Below, piece by piece: positions 21,992 through 33,040 of a DNA stretch of 64,000 nt. The first letter of the stretch is position 1. The number at the start of each line of letters is the position of its first letter. The notes beneath the pieces are model-generated. The model had not been told where the DNA came from and ran no database searches. It was given only the letters and a program-made list of their open reading frames with translations. Position numbers and translations under genes: made by a program. The DNA is from Cynocephalus volans. Its lineage: Eukaryota; Chordata; Mammalia; Dermoptera; Cynocephalidae. The stretch covers positions 163,037,869 through 163,101,868 of the forward strand of contig NC_084463.1 of the NCBI RefSeq assembly GCF_027409185.1, in the 5' to 3' direction.

Positions 21992-24030
21992 GATGTGCCT
22001 CTGCTTGCACCTGAGAAAAGACAGCACCACACCCCAATACATCTTCATGGAGAGTCCCAGTTTCCTGGGTGCCTTCCCACTAGACCGCTGGAATAAAGAC
22101 CCCCTTGTCTTCCACTGCCTGTGGGTTTTCTACAGCCCAAGAGATACCATGGCAAGTCGGTTCCCTGGAAATCAGCCTCTGATGCTGAGATTTGTGTGCA
22201 GGTGTTTTATTGGGGAGGCTTCTTGGGATCAACATCCATGGGAAAGTGAAGGAAACAAAATTGGGCAAAGGAAGAATTTGGACTGAGATACAGTCACAGC
22301 AAGGCCTCAGTTTATCCTACATAGCTGGGACAAGGGGGATGGGCCTTTATAACCCACATCGACTACTCATTGAATATGGGCTGCCTCAAAAAGGGGACAT
22401 AACCTTGGGAGAGGCAGCTTTTATTGTCCAAGAGCAAGTCCAGGAGACAGAGTCCACCGAGAATGTCAGCTGCCCACACTCCAAGCAGCTGAGGGAATGA
22501 GTACTTCAGTCCTGGAGGAGGAGGAGCTGGTGGTGGCCACAGTGTCCACCACAGATCCCCAGAGCCTGACCCATCCAGAAGCCAAAGGAATCCATACTCT
22601 GAGACTGGTGGAGAAGAAAAATGACAATCCGTTTGTGGAGATTCACACTTTGAGTGTCAGACATCAAGCTGAACAATGTGGCCCCTACTGAATCAGAACT
22701 AACAGAGGAGTCTTTGAAAAAGAATCACAGGAACCCTAAAGGGGATGCAAATATGCTACAGTTTTCTGAAACTAAATAGACATAATTTCTAAAACTGAAA
22801 ATTCAAAAGAGGAAATGAAAAAAATGGTAGTTGCTGCTGAGAATCTTCTGAGAGATCAGATGGGAGAGCTAACAACACAAAGTTAAAGAAACAAAGATAG
22901 AATGAAACCAGAAATCAAGATGAAAGAAAGGAAATCTGGAAGTCAGGCCCAGGAGACTGGAGATGTGAACAATAGGACTTCCAGAAGAAGGAAAGGGAAT
23001 GGAAGCAGCAGGAGTCAATGAAGAAATAATAAGGCCCTGGTCCTATCCTCTGGAAGGTCCTTCCATGTCCCTTGTCCTCTGGGGTTACATCTGAAATGTG
23101 TATTGGGGACTAGTGCCACCCTGGGCGATGTTCAGATTTGGCAGCCCACTTTCTGCCCATGCGAATTTGGGGGCCTGAAGGTTGTTTTTATTATAATGCC
23201 CAAACAGTGTAGGGTTTTATAGTCTGGTCTCATGACTTTGGTAATACAATTCCCTCAAAGAAGTAGTAGACTTCTGATCTGTTTGTTTCTTGTCCGTTTG
23301 CATGTGCAAGCAACCACACCCAAAACTCTTTCCTAAATGAAATGCTAAATTTGACTTTATTTCTTTGCCTCCTCACCACCAGAGCCCTCTCATTTCACGT
23401 GGGGTCAGCCCACCTGATCTTTGTTACTGAGATGAGCATGAACGGGCCTCTGCCACACAAAACCTTGTCTTCAGTGTTGTTTTGTATTATGTGGTGTTTA
23501 GAAGCAATTGGATATTCTTAATTCACACAGGCACAAATTTCTAGACTCTATTTCCTTTCACATCTGCTTGAAAGTGGGCCAATTTTTGCCTGAGCATATC
23601 TCTTTCTTCTAATTTGGCTAAATATACCTAGTAAGAACCAAAGTCTACTGTTAGTTCTGTTATACCATATCTTCCCCTAGGTCTACAGGCTCAGTAAGAA
23701 TGTGGTTGACATTCCAAGTCATCATGGGAGACAGCTGGATCAAATGTTTGCCACTCTATGACATATGTCTGTCTGATGTTGGTTTTCACACTGCTTACTA
23801 CCTCAGTTCTGAGCCAATGTCATGTAATTTAATTTTTTCTTTCTTTTTATTGTTTAACAGTAGCACCCCACTTCTGACACAAATTCCAGTATTAGGACAA
23901 TTCTATCTGCTATAGCAGTAGTTTAACACAACTGGGCTTTAATACTGCAAAGTTCAAAAAGTTCATTCATGCTTTTAGATTCCACACTGTAACTAACCTT
24001 TACAAAATTACAACTTGTTGAGTTCTGGTG
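21992..24030. other. Unassigned 2 kb, no gene recognised
   Basis: Contains overlapping short plus-strand frames (22192-22500, 22497-22691). The second reads as an acidic, charged peptide with no family I recognise, followed by A-rich sequence full of stops. It could be an old repeat or a decayed pseudogene. Confidence 0.35.
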
Positions 24031-24034
24031 TAGT

Positions 24035-24475
24035 GCCAAAGAGACTATCCACAACTGTTTGAAGAGGCCATCAAAATACGCTTCCCTTTTCAATTACACA
24101 GCTGTGTGAAGCCACATTTTCTTTATCTACTTCAACCAGAACAACATTATGCAGTAAGTTGAATGCAGAAATAGATATGAGAAACCACACATTAAAGAGA
24201 TCTGCAAAAAAATTTACAACTATCCTGCTCTTCTCACTAATTTTTGTCTGGATAAACGTAGTTGTTTTTCATAAAATATGTTATTTATGTTAGCATGCAA
24301 TGGGTTTATCCTTGCTATTTAAAATGAATAAATAATTTAAAAATTTCTCAGTTTTAATTTCTAATACGATGAATATCAAGAGATAGAACCTTTACAGAGA
24401 TCCTTGGGATCCTCACCAAATTTTAAGAGTGTAAAGGGGTCCTGAGGCCCCAAAGTTTGGGAACCAGCGCTGCAG
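24035..24475 (+). mobile_element. hAT (Charlie/ZBED-like) transposon 3' fragment
   Basis: The first ~190 bases, read in one frame, resemble the C-terminal dimerisation region of hAT transposases (Leu-Cys-Glu-Ala then Ser-Thr-rich, Asn-Ala-Glu-x-Asp-Met-Arg). An AT-rich 3' UTR follows, and the terminal end is 'ggtcctgaggccccaaagtttgggaacc'. Stops interrupt it, and no 5' half is present. Confidence 0.7.
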
Positions 24476-24894
24476 ACGCTAGTGTTCGTCAGGGTTTCAT
24501 CCTCCGTGGTCAAGCTCGCCTTCCTGACTTCCCTGCACTGACTGCCTCTTCTGTGAGTCTCAGAGGTCTGTTTTGCAACTCAGAGTCCAGAATGAACTCT
24601 TCTTGTTTTTGTCACCCTGCTGCGTGTGCTGGTATCAGCTTGGGCACTTCCCTACGGCTCTCACAGCCTGGAGTCACCATTCCCAGGCCCTGCCGTGTGG
24701 CCCAGAGGGAAATAGAGAACAGCTTGGGAAAGAGAGAGCTATTCCTTCATGATCTGGGGAGAAAAAGAGCATCAGTCTTTCTTGCTCTTCGTAGACTTCA
24801 GAAAACAGTTTTGTGACACTTATCGATATGGCAAAATGCTCGTGTACTTAAAGTGAAAGATTAAAAAAAGCTCATTCTCAATACGAGAATGTTG
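24476..24894. other. Intergenic, nothing recognised
   Basis: A 119-codon plus-strand frame (24457-24816) has no recognisable domain and begins within the hAT end, so I do not call it. Confidence 0.4.
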
Positions 24895-25258
24895 CATTAA
24901 CCATTCCTTCTGTCTGGAATGTTCTTCCTGCAGATGTCCTTCTTGCCCCTTTCCCCCCTTCCTTCTAGTCTTTGCTTAAGTCTCACCTTCTCAATGAGAC
25001 CTCTGCTGGCCATCCGATGCTCTCCTGATCCCCCTTACCCTGCTCTGCATTTTCTTTTTTAAAAGTAATACTTCTAACATATTACACAATTTATTTATTA
25101 CATTTTAACAAATGTAATTGTATTTGTCATTGTCTGTCTCCATCCTCTAAAGTATAAGCTTCAAGATGGCAGGAATCTTTGGTATACGAAGCTCCTAGAA
25201 CAGCGCCTGGCACATAGTAGGTGCTCAATAAATATTTGTGGAATAAATAAATGAACGA
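24895..25258 (+). mobile_element. L2 LINE 3' end, sense
   Basis: Matches L2: 'tctggaatgttcttcctgc', 'tctcaccttctcaatgagacc', 'ataagcttcaagatggcaggaatc', 'cctggcacatagtaggtgctcaataaatat'. Confidence 0.85.
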
Positions 25259-26690
25259 TGAATGAATGCCAGCTTGATATTAAAGGAAAAAGATTCATCC
25301 CAAATCCTATGCTTGTGAAGCATACAGGAGTTGTAAAGTTATTTGCCACCCTTTGTCTTGGCTCTAATTGGGGCTCTGACCCCTGAGTCTTTCTCAACTT
25401 CCCACCCTGTGCCACAGCTGTGTAATCTGAAGTCCAAATAAAGTCTGACCCAGAGTTGGGTGAAACCGAACTCTCTCACATGCTGCGGTATGAGGCCCAA
25501 ACCAGAGAGAGACCCAAAGGTAGAGGTATAGGGATATTAGTGGCAGAATTAGGTCTAACAGTGGAAAACCGAAAAGTGGCTAAATGTTACTTAGAATGGT
25601 GAAGTAAATTGTTGTATATTCATGAAGGGAATTGCTAAGTGACTATTAAAAATGATGCTTTTTGAAGAACTATTAATAATATGGGGAAATGCTCAGGATA
25701 TAATGTTAGGTTAAAAAAAGGAAGATAATGAAACAATTTTGAAAAATGAAGATAAATAAATGAAATTACAAGACGAAAAGAAAGACGATCAGAAATTCTA
25801 TGGAAGAAAAGCTGTCTAAAAACAGAAATTGAATCATAATATTGGTGTTTTAAATTCTTTGATCTATAATATCTTTTTATGTAATTAAAAAAAAAAAAAA
25901 AAAAGAACACATGGGAACTACAGAAGCTTTCTGTCCACCTCCCGGTCAGTTTTCTGGTTTTAACCTGGATGTACCTTTCGTTTTATATAGTGCGTGGTTC
26001 TTCTTTTGGCCTAGGTCGTGAGATGCAGACTACCAACTCAGTTCGATAAATATTAATCAAGTACATAACACGGTGAGTGATGTAGATACTACGTCCATAC
26101 CCAACTCAGTCATCTGCTTTTGCTGCCCAATGCCTGGATCACAGTATGGACTTGATGAAGGTTCAGGGTGCTCCGTTGGCTTCACTAGAGAAAGAAGTAA
26201 TGTAAAGAGAGAAAGTGGCTAAAGTACACAGAGTCACCGAAGGATCTTCAGAAGAGGCGACTCACTTGTTAGAAAAACAAAAATTCCCACCATCCTTAGG
26301 ATCCAAGGCTGCAATCATTAAAAGGACACAGGAGGTTTTGTGCGGATTTGGGGGATGCAAACCAGGGTTGGATAACTTCCCAGCCTTAGGTAACAGTATT
26401 GTACTAGGCAACTGTACTTAAGCCACTTTGTAGAACTGTGTAACTTTTCTACTTTGTCATAGAATAACATGTGTGCACTTTATAAGACAGATTTTTTTTC
26501 TTATGAAGACTTTGGAATCCATGACCAGAGTATAACAAAAAATATAATGATTCAAAAAAAAAAGGAAGATAAAAATTACACATAAAATTACTCTTTTGTA
26601 TCTCATAAATTTTACATGAACATATTGCCTGCTTAAAAATAGAAAAATAAAAAGTTCAGTTAGGAAAAAGAATGAATATGTATAAACATT
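25259..26690 (+). other. Intergenic with an L1 3' fragment at 25545-25905
   Basis: The L1 piece ('cagtggaaaaccgaaaagtggc', 'tatattcatgaaggg', A run at 25886-25903) is old. 25906-26690 has no recognised element. Confidence 0.5.
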
Positions 26691-27508
26691 GAAAAGGAAG
26701 TGGTTAAATTGTCCTTTTTTAAAAGCTAATATGATTAAGTAGCTAGAACAGCCAAGGTAGCCAACTTAAAATTATTTTTAAAAAGACACATTTAGTGCCC
26801 AGATCTTGGTTTTTAAATACCATTCTCCAATAAAAAGAACTCGGGTTCTTTGGAGAACTGGTTAACTAATTAATTCTAGGGCTGGGGGCAGGGAAGATAC
26901 AAGATAATTCTACACAGACTGCCTTGTGGACCCAGAAATCAAGGAAGTGCTAAAAATAAAAAAGTATGTACAGTTATGGGGATATGTCAAAGGAAGACAG
27001 GAGCCAACTGAAAGAGTTCCCAATGGCCACAGCTGGAATAATTTGAGCATGAAATAAGTAAAGTAATATTGAAATAAATGGAAAGTATAAAATAAATATC
27101 CAAGAGTCCATACTGATGTAAGTACATGATTGAATAAGTAAATAAATGGGGGAGAATGGACAAATCTCTCCCATGAGGAAGAATCCCAGATTATATAATA
27201 CTCCACCCTCAAGGAAGTCAGGCACAACTCCCTTCCCTACCTACGGACTGCACTCAGTGACTTACATCCAAAGAGTACCTTGTGGAAAGGTGGGGAAAAA
27301 AGAGTAACTTTATAGTGGAGAAACCTGATACATCTCATCTCAGCCAGGTGCTCGAGGTCAGCACCAACGGTGGTAAGTCATGATGATAGGACGTACCCTT
27401 CATATGATGTGTTGAGGAGGGCACTTTACCTCTGTGATCTTCCTCCCCCAGTTTAAACACGAGAAAAAAATCCCAGTTGAGGAACATTTTACAAAATAGC
27501 TGACCAGT

Positions 27509-27862
27509 TGCTATGGTCTGAATGTGTCCCCCATCATTTTTGTGTTGGAAACTTAACTCCCAATGCAGCAGCACTGGGGGGTGTGGCCTTTTGGGGGAGA
27601 GCTCTGCCCTCATGAATGGATTTATACCATGATGGAAGGGCTTGACAAGGGAGATCCTCCCTTTTGCCATTCCACCTTCTGAGGTGTGAGGACTAAACAT
27701 TCCTAGATGCAGCAAGGCACCACCTTGGAACCAGAGACCAAACCTGCCACTCCTTGATCTTGGACTTCCCAGCCTCTAGAACTGTGATAAATAAATTTCT
27801 GTTCTTCATAAATTACCCAGTCTTACGTATTCTGTTATAGCAGCCCAAAATGGAGGAACACA
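27509..27862 (+). mobile_element. MaLR/MST-type solo LTR
   Basis: Begins TGCTATGGTCTGAATGTG, has 'ctctgccctcatgaatgg' and 'ataaattacccagtctta', and ends with CA at 27861-27862. Perfect 5-bp TSD CCAGT (27504-27508, 27863-27867), which fits ERVL. Confidence 0.9.
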
Positions 27863-28026
27863 CCAGTCCTCCTCAAAACTGTCAAGGTCAACAAAAACAA
27901 GGAATGCCTGAGGAACTGTTTAAGAGGGGCCTATGAAGACATGATTAAATGACGTGGTTCCTGGATGGGAGTCTGAAATCGAAGAAGGACATGAAGTAAA
28001 AATTAAGGATATCTAGATGAACTATG

Positions 28027-28121
28027 GGGCTGGCCAGTTGGCTCAGCAGGTTAGTGTGCAGCCTTGTAACACCAAGGTCAAGGGTTCAGATCCTCATACT
28101 GGCCAGACACACACACAAAAG
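28027..28121 (+). mobile_element. CYN-type tRNA-Ile SINE, monomer
   Basis: GGGCTGGCCAGTTGGCTCAG (A box), 'gtaacaccaaggtcaagggttcagatcc' (B box), then a (CA)n/A tail. It looks very like a tRNA-Ile gene but lacks a proper acceptor stem. Confidence 0.85.
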
Positions 28122-28166
28122 GATCTACCTGAAGTATGGAGTTTAGTTAATGATAATGTCATTGGT

Positions 28167-30894
28167 GGGGGGACAGCAGCAACCCTAACCTGCCCCAGCT
28201 AGACTTCTTTTACAGCCAACAGGCGCAGGCCAGAGCTCGCTAGGAATGGAAAGAAGGTGGCGAAAAGGGAATTTCTAGCCACATGGCATGGCCCTAGCCT
28301 AAGGCCGTCTCCCTGGTAAGTGACTAACCCACAGGCCCCGCCTGCTCGAAAGACGCATGACGTACTTCCGCCAACGTGCAGTGGCCATCATGGACTCCAT
28401 CTGTGACGTACTTCCGGAAGAAGTTCCTTAGGTCGCTGTTTCTGGTTTCAAGATGGTCGCTCAAGCGGTTGAGACTTCCTCCACCTCTCTCTATCCCTCT
28501 CTCTGATTTTCTTTTTCATTTGTAACCTGATGTGACGCGTTAAAGGACTGAAGGCCTCTACGGTGGTGAGCCGTGTGGGGGAGGATGCCGCAGCAGCCAG
28601 GCCCCGGCCCTCGGTATCTGGCGGTGAGCCCGGGCGCTGGACAGAGAGCGCTCCGGTCTTCGGCTGAACGTGTCATTGATAAAGCCGTGGAGTTAAGGCC
28701 TGTGGGTGGCGCCTCGGCCGGCAACATAAAACCAACTCCCTTTCTGTGTTTTACCTTGAGGAGGCTTCAAACTCAACCCGAAAATGATATCATTGTAGTT
28801 TATAAAAATGAAGGTTTCCAGTATGTCCTCTCGTTGGGGCCGCTTTACACGAGGCTGACAGGCGCTGCAGTTGATTGCTACAAGGACTTGGAGCCTTTGT
28901 GCGATGACTATGGAAAAATCAAGAGCCACACTGAAACGGGGAGTTCGCAGTGATGCATGTTGGTGTGTTTTTTGATGAGCTCCTGCACACTGAGTCTGTG
29001 ATATCATTGTGCCCCAGCTACAGACCCACTATGTGCTAGAGGAAGCTGAGCTACTGGAGCCTCGAGTTAGTGCACTAAAGAGGACCTAGATGACGTGGAG
29101 TCCAGTGAAGGAGGGTAAGGAGTTGAAGAGTGCCATCACCTGATCACCCCGGAGAAGCCACCGACCCGGACAGGCCCCAGTGCTCTCCCACACTGAGGCG
29201 CAGGAGGAGTAGGAGCAGGTGTCCCAGAAGGCGTCTGAGCAAGAGTCCAAGACATCCCGAGATCAACAGCACGGATCTCGTTCCAAGTCCCCAGGTCATC
29301 AGCCTAGTCACACAGAAGTCACTCAAAGTCTCCTGACAGGTCTAAGCAAAGCCACAAGAAGAGCCGGAGAGTGAATGAGCAAAGGACTCAGTTTGATTTT
29401 AGTCCGAGTGTCCTCCTGTGGATTTGAGGGTATGCGGAAGGATCAAGATCTGCTCTCCAGGCAACTATAAGAATGTTTTAGTTTTTTCTTACCAAGTTTC
29501 TTCTTTCTTTTTTTAATGGAAAAGGTGCTGAGTTTTGTATCTCTTTTTGAATCGTAATCAACATCTTCGAGGGATGATAATATCTCCTAAGGTCAGTTTT
29601 TGACCCAACCAACCTTGACTGTGTTCGAATTTATGAAGGTAGAAAGGATCTGGGGGTTGGGGACATGAACGACAAGGAAACGATGTGGCCTCCTGTTGAC
29701 CCTCTCTTCTTTGTTGTTAAACCTCACACACCCATCTCCCATTTCTCTGTAGTTTAGTTTTTAGTTTGCTCTGTGATTGGAACTGCTTTGAGAATCCTGG
29801 GATTTGTGCTGCTGTTATTCAGAGGTCAAATCGGCCAAACACAGCAGCTCCTAACTTTTTTCCAGCAGCAGCAGCAGCAGCACGTGGTAATAAACATGAA
29901 AGCTCACTGGTTAGCAGCAGTTTTGCAGAATAGAATGCATTCAAATGTAAGGCTTCTTCTGGATTATTTAATCTAGTTTCATGGAACAGGTCCACACACT
30001 CTTAACATTTAACAGCATTTGTACAGCACATTCTTGAATCGTGCCATTTGTTCTTCCCCACAAGCCTTGAATTCTGGATTAAGGTGCTCAGCCTTTATCC
30101 TACAAGCGTTGCCATTGTCCAAGCCAAGGCAGTAGCAGTAGGGCAACAACTGAAAAAGATTTGGTGGCAAGGAACGTAGGTAACACTGCTTGTGGTTTTC
30201 ACCTAAATTACTGGACCACAGTGCCATTCACCAAGTCAGGAAATACAGCAGGAAGAGGGAGCTTGGAGCAGGGAATGAGGAGGGTGGTGCGGGGAGTGAA
30301 AATAATGCATTCGGTTAAACAAATTGCTAGATAAAGCCCAGACCATTGGAAATAAGGATTAGAGTTCAGCATTGTATCTAGGCCAGAATTAACAATGTTT
30401 AGGTAATTGTGGAAGATGTAGATGAGATTGCCCAGGGAATGTGTGTGTACAAATAAGAAAAGCAAGCAACGGAACCACGGGCAACACCAACACTGGTAAG
30501 AGGAAAAAGTACAAGTCACCCGTTGAAAACTGGAATGCACCACTCAGAAAGGGAGGAGAATTAGGAGAGAGTAGGTCAGAGAAGCCAAGGGTCTAAGGAT
30601 GCAGAAGCAAAGTAAGGACTGGAAAGTCTCCACGGGGATTGATAAGAGAGTACTAGGATGTTTACTAGAAGAATTCCTTTCACCTATACTTACCTTTCCT
30701 CCTTTACAGAGGAAAAAGTGATTAAATGACTCCCTGCACCTCTGGTCCTAGGAGGAATTGTGAAAACCAGCTGCTTCACAGATCGAGTTTCTTGGGAAGT
30801 CAAACCTGGTTATAGGGTAAATATTCTATTGCTTGCTGTTGAACTGAAGGACTTCTGTAGCAGTATAAAAGCATTTTTTTGATCTAAAAAATAT
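28167..30894 (+). pseudogene. PRPF38A: PRPF38A processed retrocopy
   Basis: 28573-28950 encodes a run recognisably like the PRP38 domain of PRPF38A: ERVIDKAVELRPVGG, GNIKPTPFLC, ENDIIVVYKNEGFQYV, LYTRLTGAAVDCYKDLEPL. After 28950 the frame is broken several times, but the order persists: a GEF/MHV block, FFDELLH, 'gaggaagctgagct', RVPSPDH at about 29130, the RS-rich tail, and KKSRR at about 29355. No introns interrupt it. The N-terminus is diverged and about 40 bases are missing near 28620. The insertion is bounded by TGTCATTGGT (28157-28166) and TGTGATTGGT (30895-30904) with an A-rich 3' end, so the 2.73 kb includes about 400 bp of 5' sequence and about 1.5 kb of 3' UTR. The parent is a U4/U6.U5 tri-snRNP splicing factor. 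This copy cannot make it. Confidence 0.88.
28358..28417 (+). promoter_or_regulatory. Duplicated CRE/ATF + ETS composite motif in the retrocopy's 5' part
   Basis: TGACGTACTTCCG occurs at 28358-28370 and TGACGTACTTCCGG at 28404-28417. Each is a TGACGTA half followed by an ETS core (reverse CGGAAGT), 46 bases apart. This resembles a CpG-island promoter rather than random sequence. Confidence 0.6.
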
Positions 30895-31042
30895 TGTGAT
30901 TGGTTTATTAATTATGTATCATATATAACCTAAGATGTTAATAGAGGGAACAGGACATGGTATATAGGAAACCCCTGTACTGTCTTTGCAGCTTTTCTGG
31001 AAATCTGAAACTATTCTAAAATTAATTTATTTAAAAAATGCA

Positions 31043-31478
31043 TGTCCCCCAAAACTCACTGAAGCTTGATCCCGATTGTAACAGTATTAAGAGGATGGGA
31101 AATCAGACTATGTTATATGAGAGGTGGGGCCTTTGGGAGGTGATCAGATCATGAGGACTCTGTTCTTGTGAATGGATTAATTCATTCATGGGTTCGTGGA
31201 TTGATGGTTTTATGGGTTATCAGGGAGCAGACTGGGGGCTTTATAAGGAGAGGAAGGAAGCAACTGCACGTGCTCTTGCTCAGCCCTCACCATGTGATCC
31301 GTGTGTTGCCATGGGACACTGTAGAGTGCCCACAAAGAAGGCCCTCACTAGACATGCCCCTTGACCTTGGATTCCTCAGACTCCAAAACTGCAAGAAATA
31401 CATTTTGTTTTCTTATGAATTAGCCAGTTTCAGGTATTCTGTTATAAGCAACAGAAAACTGACTACTATGAGTAGTTA
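31043..31478 (+). mobile_element. MaLR-type LTR, 5' end worn
   Basis: 'gtcccccaaaactcactgaagc', 'cagtattaagagg', 'gaggtggggcctttgggaggtg', 'ttgaccttggattcctcag' and 'attctgttataagcaacagaaaactg' follow an MST/MLT1-class LTR. Confidence 0.8.
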
Positions 31479-31480
31479 GA

Positions 31481-33040
31481 TAAAATTTTAAAATATGTAT
31501 GAACATTGGGAAGGAGACAGTAAAACCATCTCCTTTTTTTGTAGCTAATGCACTAGTCCCTCCTTATCCAGGGGCGATATGTTGCAAGACTCCCAGTGGA
31601 TGCCTGAAACCGCGGATAGTACTACACCCTGTATATACTATGTTTTTTCCTATACATACATACCATGATAAAGTTTAATTTGTAAATTAGGCACAGTAAG
31701 ATTAACAACAGTAACTAATAATAAAGTAGAATAAATGTAACAATATACTGTAATAAAAGTTATGTGCATGTGGTCTCTCAAAATTTCTTACTTTCCTGTA
31801 CTCACCTATTTTTGGACTGAGTTTCACCATGAGTAACTGAAACACAGAAAACGAAACCACAGATAAGGAGGGAACCACTGTACGATTAGATAGTTAGGAA
31901 ATGAAAAATAAAAACTCTAAAATAATTTTTTTAAAAACAAGACAGACCTAGTGTACAGAGATTGTTTTCTAAACACCATTTCCCATAAAAGGAAGCAGGG
32001 CTCCTCAGAGAACTGATTGATTCTGGGTCTGGGGCAGGGAAAATATAAGGTAATCTTGGAACTTCTTATGGTGACCAAAAGAAAGAAAGTAAAGAAAAAA
32101 AGGGTGGGGTGGGGTGGGGGCATGTTAAAGGACAAAGGAGCCATATTGAAAGGGCTCCTAAGGACCAAAGCCAGAACAACTTGAATAACAAAATAATGGT
32201 AGCATTCAATTATAACCCAAAAGATAAGCCAATATCCATGAGTCCATATGGGTATAAATAACTGGAAAAAAAATGAATAATTGGGGGAAAAGCAACAACT
32301 CTTCCTTACAGAAGAGTCTCAATAATTAAAGTGGAAGGAATGAGGGAAATAGAAAATTACCATCACATCACCACAGTATCCGTCGCTAGGCTCAAGATCT
32401 GTGAATGAATGCTAGAATTAGTGGGTGAAAATTAAGCAGATACAGAATATTTGCATAGTCTCAAAGTATCTCCCCTAAGACATTTAGTAATTAAAAAGGG
32501 AAAGATCATAACCTTATAGTGGAGAATCCTTGCTGGCACTATCTTAACCAATCCTCAAGGTTGATGTCCCTTGTGTTATCAATCAACATTGAATACCCCT
32601 GATGTGACGTGCTGAGAAGGGAACATAACATCTGTGGTGTCCTTTCCAACAATGCATAACCTCAGTCTAATCACAAAAACATTTCAGACAAACCCAAACC
32701 GAGGGCATTCTATAAATCAGTGTTCTTCAAAATTTCAAAAATGAAAGTCATGAAAAAAGACTGAGAAACTGTCACAATTGGAGATCAAAGAGAAATGACA
32801 ACTAAATGCGATGTGGGATTCAGGATTGAACATTGGAAGGGAGAAGGGCATTTGTGGACAAACTGGTGAAATCCCAGTAAATTCTGTAGTTTAGTTAAAA
32901 TCGTGCGAAGGTTAATTTCTTAGTTTTGACAATTGTTCTATGGTTATAACAGATGTTAATTAACATAAGGGGGAAACTGGGTTAACATAGGGGGAATCAG
33001 GAACTCTGTACTATTTTTGCAAATCTTCTCAAAATTATCT
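31481..33040 (+). mobile_element. Second L1M 3' end, with a Tigger MITE inside (31551-31880)
   Basis: Parallel to 26691 onwards: 'aatatgtatgaacattggg', 'ccatgagtccatatggg', 'gacaactaaatgcgatgtggg', 'aactctgtactatttttgcaaat'. It extends upstream and downstream of the DNA transposon. Confidence 0.7.
31551..31880 (+). mobile_element. Tigger-derived MITE (MER44/Tigger7-like)
   Basis: Inverted ends GTCCCTCCTTATCC (from 31556) and GATAAGGAGGGAAC (near 31875). The interior has 'cagtggatgcctgaaaccgcggatag' and 'aaattaggcacagtaag', and there is no transposase. Confidence 0.8.

Larger units (their letters stand above)
26691..31030 (+). mobile_element. L1M 3' end split by an LTR, a SINE and a retrocopy
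   Basis: Sense L1M 3' UTR in order: 26691-27508 ('gaatatgtataaacattg', 'tccaagagtccatactgatg'), 27868-28026 ('ctcctcaaaactgtcaaggtca'), 28120-28166 ('agtatggagtttagttaatg'), and 30905-31030 ('ctgtactgtctttgcagctttt', 'aaactattctaaaatt'). Each junction continues the same consensus, so the three insertions are younger than this L1. Confidence 0.8.

Noticed and set aside
28027-28121. Candidate tRNA-Ile gene (and similar hits in other SINEs)
   Set aside because: A and B boxes are present, but the acceptor stem does not pair and an A/CA tail follows. It is a tRNA-derived SINE.
28573-28953. Functional PRPF38A paralogue
   Set aside because: The N-terminus is diverged with a deletion, and the frame breaks repeatedly after 28950.
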